From contig URLG01000046.1 of assembly GCA_900548535.1 (NCBI GenBank), positions 1 to 21,613 of the forward strand: 21,613 nt of DNA, written 5' to 3'. The DNA comes from Candidatus Segatella intestinihominis. GTDB taxonomy: Bacteria; Bacteroidota; Bacteroidia; Bacteroidales; Bacteroidaceae. The position numbers and the translations under genes were made by a program. The notes under the pieces were generated by a model. It was not told the origin of the DNA, did not search any database, and worked only from the letters and a program-made list of their open reading frames with translations. Below are positions 17,192-21,613 of the stretch, piece by piece; within the stretch, counting starts at the first letter, position 1; each line of letters begins with the position of its first letter.

Positions 17192-18184
17192 TTATGAGAG
17201 AGAAAGCATTTTCTCGATTGGCTTTACGGCATCCTTGGCGATTTCTTCTGCCACTTCAACCGTAGGCCAGCCAAACTTCAGACAATTATAGATTTTCTTC
17301 AATGAGTTCATCTTCATATACTCACACTCATTGCAGCTGCAGCCTACTCCACCCTCGCTTACCTCTGGCGGAACAGGATAGAAGATGACATTAGGACAAT
17401 TGCGCTCCAACTCATGCAAGATACCAGCCTCTGTGGCGATGATATACTCCTTGATTTCCGGATGTTCCTGAGCATAATGCAACATGGTGGCTGTAGAACC
17501 CTTCACATCGGCTACGGCAAGCACAGGAGCCTTGCACTCCAGGTGAGCCATCACAACAGCATCAGGATGCTCCTGCTTCAATTTGATGATAGCCTCTACA
17601 GAGAATTTCTCGTGTACATGGCAGCCACCATTCCAAAGCAGCATGTTTCTTCCTGTAACACTATTGATATAGTTGCCCAGATTATAGTCGGGACCAAAGA
17701 TAATTTTCTCGTCCTGTGGGAAACTATCAATCACTTTCTTGGCATTGCCACTGGTTACCACACAATCGGTCAGAGCCTTCACGGCTGCCGTGGTATTCAC
17801 ATAGCTGATTACCTTATAGCCCGGATGCTCCTCCTTATACTTCTTTAGATCCTCAGCCTTGCAGCTATCGGCAAGCGAGCAGCCAGCGTTAAGGTCAGGA
17901 CAAAGCACGGTTTTGTCTGGGCTCAAGAGCTTGCAAGTCTCTGCCATGAAATGCACACCACACATTACCATCACCTTGGCGTCGGTCTCGGCAGCCTTGC
18001 GGGCCAAAGCCAGGGAATCGCCAACAAAGTCGGCTATATCCTGTATCTCTCCTACCGTATAGTAGTGAGCTAGGATGATTGCATCTTTCTCCTTGCAAAG
18101 CTTTCTGATTTCAGCCTTCAAGTCTAAGGTCTCGTCAACGGGTTCGTCAACATAACCTTTCTCTATCCATTCTTTTTTCACCAT
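17192..18184 (-). CDS. nadA: quinolinate synthase A
   Basis: A 330-residue cytoplasmic [4Fe-4S] enzyme that condenses iminoaspartate with dihydroxyacetone phosphate to quinolinate, the first pyridine precursor of NAD. Visible motifs: ILAHYYTVGEIQDIADFVGDSLALA (substrate-binding His/Tyr at 40-42), VMCGVHFMAET with C75, GGCHVHEKF with C188, and GCSCNECEYMKMNSL with C282/C284/C287. C75, C188 and one of the last group are the expected iron-sulfur ligands. The length fits the shorter NadA type. The partners nadB and nadC are not in this window. The gene has its own terminator, and a candidate promoter lies about 200 bases upstream, implying a long leader. Confidence 0.96.
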   Translation of the reverse strand: MVKKEWIEKGYVDEPVDETLDLKAEIRKLCKEKDAIILAHYYTVGEIQDIADFVGDSLALARKAAETDAKVMVMCGVHFMAETCKLLSPDKTVLCPDLNAGCSLADSCKAEDLKKYKEEHPGYKVISYVNTTAAVKALTDCVVTSGNAKKVIDSFPQDEKIIFGPDYNLGNYINSVTGRNMLLWNGGCHVHEKFSVEAIIKLKQEHPDAVVMAHLECKAPVLAVADVKGSTATMLHYAQEHPEIKEYIIATEAGILHELERNCPNVIFYPVPPEVSEGGVGCSCNECEYMKMNSLKKIYNCLKFGWPTVEVAEEIAKDAVKPIEKMLSLS

Positions 18185-18393
18185 AACATTAATATATTTA
18201 TTCTTTTATTTCTTATTTTAAAAAAGAGAATATAGGTATGATGATATGCCGTGGATAAGTGGATAAATTTCTTTGTTTTTGTTCGCTCTTTTCGTTATCC
18301 AAGTCTTATCCCGAGTTATCAGCACAGGGCTTTTATATCTTATTCTTGGCTCATAATGCTTTAACTATTTTATCAACATTTCCCCAATTCGGT

Positions 18394-18402
18394 GCAAAGT
18401 TA
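18394..18402 (-). promoter_or_regulatory. probable nadA promoter (-7 element)
   Basis: On the - strand these bases read TAACTTTGC, an exact match to the Bacteroidota -7 consensus TAnnTTTG. Upstream on the same strand is a T-run about 22 bases away that could act as a weak -33 element. Transcription would begin near 18388, giving a nadA leader of about 200 bases that contains three of the DnaA-box-like 9-mers. No other TAnnTTTG match was found closer to nadA. Confidence 0.45.
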
Positions 18403-18578
18403 ATAAGTTTATATCTTTTTTCTGTAAAAAACTGCGAAAATCTTTCTTAAAACTTAATAATAACCCTGTGGATATCCTCATTTCGGGGGTTGGAAGATGT
18501 GAGCTGTGGATATTTGCCAAGTTATTAAAAAGTTATTAAGTGAGTTTTGCGTATACTTTTCCACGGTTTTGTGGATAA

Positions 18579-18628
18579 ATAAAAAAGAGCAAACTCCTCC
18601 ACTTGATTAGTGCAGAAGTTTGCTCTTT
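18579..18628 (-). terminator. intrinsic terminator of the GT9 gene
   Basis: The arms 18584-18595 and 18617-18628 are a perfect 12-base inverted repeat. Pairing continues inward to 18603/18609 with two mismatches, leaving a five-base loop. On the - strand the stem runs into TTTTTT. It lies 30 bases after the stop of the GT9 gene and ends the DUF4254-GT9 transcript just before the perfect DnaA box at 18570-18578. Confidence 0.85.
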
Positions 18629-18657
18629 GTGTTATGTTACGTCGTAATTTGTTTTTT

Positions 18658-19740
18658 CTATAATTGATTAAGCACTTTATCAATCTTTTCCACCACGAGT
18701 TCTGGTGATATATTCTTCATGCAGGCAAAGTCGCCACGCATACATGGCTTGTTGCCATAGATGCTGCAAGGACGGCAAGGCAAGTCGAGCTGCACGGCAT
18801 TGGCTGGTTCTTGATGCCATCCCATGAAGCCTGCGTAAGGATGGGTGGCTCCCCAGATGCTCACCACAGGGGTGTTGACAAGTGAGGCCAGATGCATATT
18901 GGCGCTGTCCATGCTGAGCATCACATGAAGATGGCTCATCAGAATGAGTTCTTGCTGAAGTCCATGAAGATGGGAGGAGGCATTGATCACGGATGGATAT
19001 TTCTCTGCCCATTCGTTCATAACTGGGGTTTCATTGGCACCGCCTCCAAATAGGAAGATATGGCAGTGAGGATGATTGTGGATAAGTCGTTGGATAACTT
19101 TCTCCATCAATTGTACGGGATATATCTTTCCTTCGTGGGCTGCAAATGGGGCTATACCTATCCAAGGTTCCGTTACATGCTTGTCTTCCAGCGAGATAGC
19201 ACTATCCCCCACTCTAAATACTTCTTGTGGCAATGTGGCAAGATCGCCTTGCTTATCCCCATAGATAGAAGTGAAATTCATGTGGATAGGATAACCCAAC
19301 TGTGCAAAAACATCGGCATAGTTTTGGAATGATGTGGGTTGCTGCTCTAGTTTTTTGCCAGATGCTGCCACCAGCTTTCTCTTTCCTTTGCGGTGCTTGT
19401 CGATATGAGCCACCTTGAAATTGGCTAGATTGAATCTCATTCTTAGATAATCGGAGCGTAGCACGCTATGTAGGTCGGCGATGGCAGTAAACTGCTTGGC
19501 TATCAAGCGGCGATAGAGGGCGTTGAGTCCTTTTACTCCTTTATACTCGCCCTTGATGTCAGCTTCCATGAAACCTACGTTTGGAGCAAGATTTTCAAAG
19601 AATGGTCGAGCGAAAGGTCTGCTGAGCACTGTTACTCTGACGTGCGGATATTGCATGGCTAGTGAATATACCACCGGAACGGTCATGGCTACATCGCCCA
19701 TGGCCGAAAATCTAATTACAAGTATATGCTCTGTCTTCAT
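18658..19740 (-). CDS. family 9 glycosyltransferase (heptosyltransferase-like, LPS core)
   Basis: A 360-residue GT-B enzyme of the WaaC/WaaF family. Landmarks: HILVIRFSAMGDVAMTVPVVYSL at the N-terminus, TAIADLHSVLRSDYLRM, WIGIAPFAAHEGKIYP (~193, donor-side loop), HIFLFGGGANETPVM, MSHLHVMLSMDSANMHLASLVNTPVVSIWGATHPY (~268-302) in the nucleotide-sugar site, and a C-terminal Cys-rich segment (C322, C325, C333, C340). Known relatives transfer heptose or a similar sugar to LPS inner core on the cytoplasmic face. The exact sugar here is not proven. It lies 74 bases downstream of DUF4254 on the same strand, with a hairpin in between, and has its own terminator downstream. Confidence 0.9.
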   Translation of the reverse strand: MKTEHILVIRFSAMGDVAMTVPVVYSLAMQYPHVRVTVLSRPFARPFFENLAPNVGFMEADIKGEYKGVKGLNALYRRLIAKQFTAIADLHSVLRSDYLRMRFNLANFKVAHIDKHRKGKRKLVAASGKKLEQQPTSFQNYADVFAQLGYPIHMNFTSIYGDKQGDLATLPQEVFRVGDSAISLEDKHVTEPWIGIAPFAAHEGKIYPVQLMEKVIQRLIHNHPHCHIFLFGGGANETPVMNEWAEKYPSVINASSHLHGLQQELILMSHLHVMLSMDSANMHLASLVNTPVVSIWGATHPYAGFMGWHQEPANAVQLDLPCRPCSIYGNKPCMRGDFACMKNISPELVVEKIDKVLNQL

Positions 19741-19768
19741 TTCGCTTTTTCTTTATATATAATAAGGT

Positions 19769-19801
19769 GTAAGATGAGCTTGAATTTCAAACTCATCTTA
19801 C
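19769..19801 (-). repeat. intergenic hairpin between DUF4254 and the GT9 gene
   Basis: The arms 19769-19778 and 19792-19801 are perfect 10-base inverted repeats. Inner pairing extends to 19783/19787, leaving a three-base loop. No T-run follows on either strand, so it does not look like a standard intrinsic terminator. It lies in the mRNA 14 bases after the DUF4254 stop and about 28 bases before the GT9 start. It could stabilise or separate the two coding parts of a shared transcript; this is inference. Confidence 0.55.
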
Positions 19802-19814
19802 CCATGTGCTATCA

Positions 19815-20420
19815 TTATTTCTGATTGTAGAGTATTGGATTGGTAGATGGATCGTTATACATCTTCATCTGTCGATATACCTTCATGTACTTGCGTCCAG
19901 CCTCGATGTCTTCCAGTAGTTGGTCGATGGCAGTGCTGAGGTCTACCTGCTGCTCGAGCAATACGTCGAGCTTAGCTTGGCACTTAGCCTTGTGCTCAGC
20001 CGAAGCCTCAGGGCGCTCCACTTGCTCCTTCATGTGATAGATCTTGAGGACAAGGATGCTCAGACGATCCACAGCCCAAGCTGGGCTCTCGGTGTTGATG
20101 CGAGCATCAGCCTGTACCTTTACGTCCTTATAAGTCTCGCGGAAGTAAGAGTCAATCTGCTCCACGAGGTCTGTGCGATCCTGGTTGCTCTTGTCGATGC
20201 GGCGCTTTAATACCAAAGCCTCGGCAGGGTCAATCTGTGGGTCGCGGATGATGTCCTCGAAGTGCCACTGTACTGTATCAATCCAACATTTTAGATAGAG
20301 ACGGTTCTCGATAGTACCCTCTGCGTATGGATTATTGATAGGAGTATCAATGTTATCTTTGATGTGATAATCGGCTATCGCCTGATTAAAAATCTTGTTG
20401 GCGTTTTCTGTAAATGTCAT
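19815..20420 (-). CDS. DUF4254 protein of unknown function
   Basis: A 201-residue, mostly helical, soluble protein from the start MTFTENANKIFNQAIADYH. The frame is open up to an ATG at 20546, but that longer version would run through the promoter at 20453-20483 and add a stretch of 42 low-complexity, Phe-rich residues, so the shorter start is chosen. Typical family stretches are LYLKCWIDTVQWHFEDIIRDP (~40-60) and SPAWAVDRLSILVLKIYHM. No signal peptide or membrane segment. I assign DUF4254 from general resemblance. The neighbouring GT9 gene suggests a link to LPS core assembly; nothing in the sequence shows a catalytic site. It diverges from acpP. Confidence 0.8.
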   Translation of the reverse strand: MTFTENANKIFNQAIADYHIKDNIDTPINNPYAEGTIENRLYLKCWIDTVQWHFEDIIRDPQIDPAEALVLKRRIDKSNQDRTDLVEQIDSYFRETYKDVKVQADARINTESPAWAVDRLSILVLKIYHMKEQVERPEASAEHKAKCQAKLDVLLEQQVDLSTAIDQLLEDIEAGRKYMKVYRQMKMYNDPSTNPILYNQK

Positions 20421-20452
20421 GATGGGTTTGAAATGTTTAATTAAATACTGCA

Positions 20453-20483
20453 CAAAAGTACTAAAATTATCGCAAAGAGCCAA
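20453..20483 (-). promoter_or_regulatory. promoter of the DUF4254-GT9 operon
   Basis: On the - strand the -7 element TACTTTTG (20453-20460) is an exact TAnnTTTG match. A TTGG (20480-20483) stands 19 bases upstream, at the right distance for the -33 TTTG element. Transcription would begin near 20446, about 26 bases before the ATG at 20420. This supports the short start of DUF4254. Confidence 0.65.
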
Positions 20484-20510
20484 CAAAAAAGAGAAAAAAG
20501 GCAAAAAAAA

Positions 20511-20535
20511 TGCACAATTAGGGGGTAATTGTGCA
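20511..20535. repeat. perfect inverted repeat between divergent promoters
   Basis: TGCACAATTA (20511-20520) and its exact reverse complement (20526-20535) flank GGGGG. The repeat lies about 28 bases from the -33 element of each of the two divergent promoters. On the - strand the stem is followed by a run of eight T, which also gives it the form of an intrinsic terminator, although no gene on that strand ends here. It may be an operator shared by acpP and DUF4254, or a barrier to antisense transcription. Confidence 0.6.
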
Positions 20536-20562
20536 CCAAAATGCATATTTTTCCCTAAAATA

Positions 20563-20595
20563 TTTGCTTATATTAAAAAAAATGTGTTCCTTTGC
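20563..20595 (+). promoter_or_regulatory. promoter of acpP-fabF
   Basis: TTTG at 20563-20566, then exactly 20 bases, then TTCCTTTGC at 20587-20595. This differs from the Bacteroidota consensus TTTG-N19-21-TAnnTTTG by one base (TT for TA). Transcription is expected near 20600, giving an AT-rich leader of about 48 bases before the acpP ATG at 20648. Confidence 0.7.
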
Positions 20596-20647
20596 ACTCG
20601 AATTTTTAATTAGAAATTAATTTATAAACATTTTAAAAGTTACAATT

Positions 20648-20884
20648 ATGTCAGAAATTGAAAGCAAAGTAAAGGCAATTATCGTTGATAAGCTCGGTGT
20701 TGATGAGGCAGAAGTTAAGCCAGAGGCAAGCTTCACAAACGATCTCGGTGCAGATTCATTGGATACAGTAGAGTTGATCATGGAGTTCGAGAAGGAGTTC
20801 TCTATCTCTATCCCAGACGATAAGGCTGAGAAGATTGCTACTGTAGGTGATGCTATCGCTTATATCGAGGAGAACGCTAAGTAA
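20648..20884 (+). CDS. acpP: acyl carrier protein
   Basis: A 78-residue acidic four-helix protein that carries growing acyl chains on a phosphopantetheine arm during type II fatty-acid synthesis. The attachment serine is S37 in LGADSLDTVELIMEFEKEF, the canonical DSL motif at the start of helix II. Length and composition match bacterial AcpP closely. The leader is AT-rich without a strong Shine-Dalgarno sequence, as usual in this phylum. fabF follows after 23 bases, so the two are almost certainly co-transcribed. In this window acpP diverges from DUF4254, which may connect membrane-lipid and LPS core supply. Confidence 0.98.
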   Translation: MSEIESKVKAIIVDKLGVDEAEVKPEASFTNDLGADSLDTVELIMEFEKEFSISIPDDKAEKIATVGDAIAYIEENAK

Positions 20885-20907
20885 TTTTAGCAACTAAAAA
20901 TTTATAA

Positions 20908-21613
20908 ATGGAATTAAAGAGAGTTGTTGTAACAGGTCTCGGCGCTGTGACTCCAGTAGGTAATAATCCTGAGGAAACTTGGAATAACTTGCTTGCTGGT
21001 AAGAGTGGTGCTGCCCCTATTACTCATTTCGATACAACCCTTTTCAAGACCAAGTTCGCTTGCGAGGTAAAAGACCTGAACATCAATGAATGGATTGATC
21101 GTAAGGAAGCTCGCAAGCTTGACCGCTACACTCAGTTGGCTATGATTGCCGCTATGCAGGGTGTAAAGGACGCAAACATCGATCTTGAGAAGGAAGACTT
21201 GAACAACGTAGGCGTTGTATTCGGTGTAGGTATCGGTGGTATCAAGACTTTCGAGGATGAGGTGAAGTACTATGCTACTCACGAGGAGAACGGTCCTAAG
21301 TTCAATCCATTCTTCATCCCTAAGATGATTGCAGATATCGCTTCTGGTCAGATTTCTATCCACTTCGGATTCCACGGACCAAACTATACTACAACATCTG
21401 CTTGTGCATCTTCAAGTAATGCATTGGCTGATGCCTTCAACTTGATTCGTCTTGGTAAGGCAAACATCATCGTTAGCGGTGGTGCAGAGGCAGCTATTTG
21501 CGCTTGTGGTGTTGGTGGTTTCAATGCTATGCACGCACTGTCAACACGTAATGATGACCCTGAGCATGCTTCACGTCCATTCAGCGCAAGCCGTGATGGA
21601 TTTATCATGGGCG
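20908..21613 (+). CDS. fabF: 3-oxoacyl-ACP synthase II, 5' part (3' end outside window)
   Basis: Beta-ketoacyl-ACP synthase II (KAS II), which elongates acyl-ACP with malonyl-ACP in fatty-acid synthesis. The visible 235 residues start MELKRVVVTGLGAVTPVGNN, the classical KAS N-terminus. The nucleophilic cysteine is C166 in TTTSACASSSNA, and GGAEAAICACGVGGFNAM and PFSASRDGFIMG follow at the edge. The two His residues of the catalytic triad lie beyond the window. The ATG at 20908 is 23 bases after the acpP stop, and the order acpP-fabF is common in bacteria. Confidence 0.97.
   Translation, partial: MELKRVVVTGLGAVTPVGNNPEETWNNLLAGKSGAAPITHFDTTLFKTKFACEVKDLNINEWIDRKEARKLDRYTQLAMIAAMQGVKDANIDLEKEDLNNVGVVFGVGIGGIKTFEDEVKYYATHEENGPKFNPFFIPKMIADIASGQISIHFGFHGPNYTTTSACASSSNALADAFNLIRLGKANIIVSGGAEAAICACGVGGFNAMHALSTRNDDPEHASRPFSASRDGFIMG

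Larger units (their letters stand above)
18185..18657. other. gene-free region with DnaA-box cluster (candidate oriC)
   Basis: These 473 AT-rich bases hold no credible gene. Six 9-mers within one mismatch of TTATCCACA or its complement occur here: 18250-18258, 18258-18266, 18370-18378, 18467-18475, 18505-18513 and the perfect 18570-18578. Weaker two-mismatch copies lie near 18295, 18306 and 18557. Perfect copies also occur in the flanking genes at 16911-16919 and 19077-19085. AT-rich stretches at 18190-18230 and 18400-18465 could serve as an unwinding element. The region also includes a probable nadA promoter and the terminator of the GT9 gene. Origin function is an inference; a DnaA-regulated or DnaA-titrating site is the alternative. 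Confidence 0.5.

Noticed and set aside
18259..18450. Open frame of 63 codons on the + strand in the region upstream of nadA
   Set aside because: No start context, no recognisable features, and it overlaps DnaA-box-like sites and the nadA promoter; better explained as non-coding.
20421..20546. N-terminal extension of DUF4254 starting at 20546
   Set aside because: It runs through a clear promoter (20453-20483) and the palindrome, and encodes a Phe-rich piece unlike the rest of the protein.
20914..21375. Open frame of 153 codons on the - strand over fabF
   Set aside because: Antisense to the conserved KAS II coding sequence.

Overview
The window looks like chromosomal DNA of a Bacteroidota species, most likely a Prevotella/Segatella relative. 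The reasons are: promoter-like sequences of the Bacteroidota type (TTTG, about 20 bases, TAnnTTTG); starts that lack strong Shine-Dalgarno sequences; a PorZ-type protein of the type IX secretion system (T9SS); a GH97 glycosidase; and a DUF4254 protein. The species call rests on gene content and general resemblance only. No transposon, CRISPR array, tRNA or rRNA was seen.

Left part (1-14985, all on the + strand). The 3' part of leuS is followed, with gaps of 0-44 bases or small overlaps, by a YitT-family membrane protein, the house-cleaning nucleotidase rdgB, a GT2 glycosyltransferase, porZ, an acyltransferase-3 membrane protein, a polytopic membrane protein resembling GT-C enzymes, a secreted CotH-family kinase-like protein, a second GT-C-like protein, two more GT2 enzymes and a GT-B glycosyltransferase. 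A hairpin terminator overlaps the last stop codon. The layout suggests one long operon with a possible internal promoter near 11925. From about 3590 onward it reads as a surface-glycan locus containing porZ. In Porphyromonas, PorZ binds the A-LPS glycan used to anchor T9SS cargo, so this locus could make or modify such an anchor glycan; that is an inference. Base composition drops from about 55% GC to about 33% GC inside porZ, and the region from there to about 12900 stays AT-rich.

Middle part (15005-18657, - strand). nadA (quinolinate synthase) has its own hairpin terminator and lies upstream of a GH97 glycosidase with a signal peptide. Upstream of nadA is a 473-base gene-free region. It holds a cluster of DnaA-box-like 9-mers, and the G/C balance of the + strand appears to change sign around it. 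This is a candidate replication origin. The region also holds a likely nadA promoter and the terminator of the next gene.

Right part (18658-21613). A GT9 (heptosyltransferase-like) gene and a DUF4254 gene lie on the - strand and probably form an operon. They diverge from acpP and fabF (cut by the window end), the core of fatty-acid synthesis. The intergenic region between DUF4254 and acpP contains two convincing back-to-back promoters with a perfect 10-bp inverted repeat between them.
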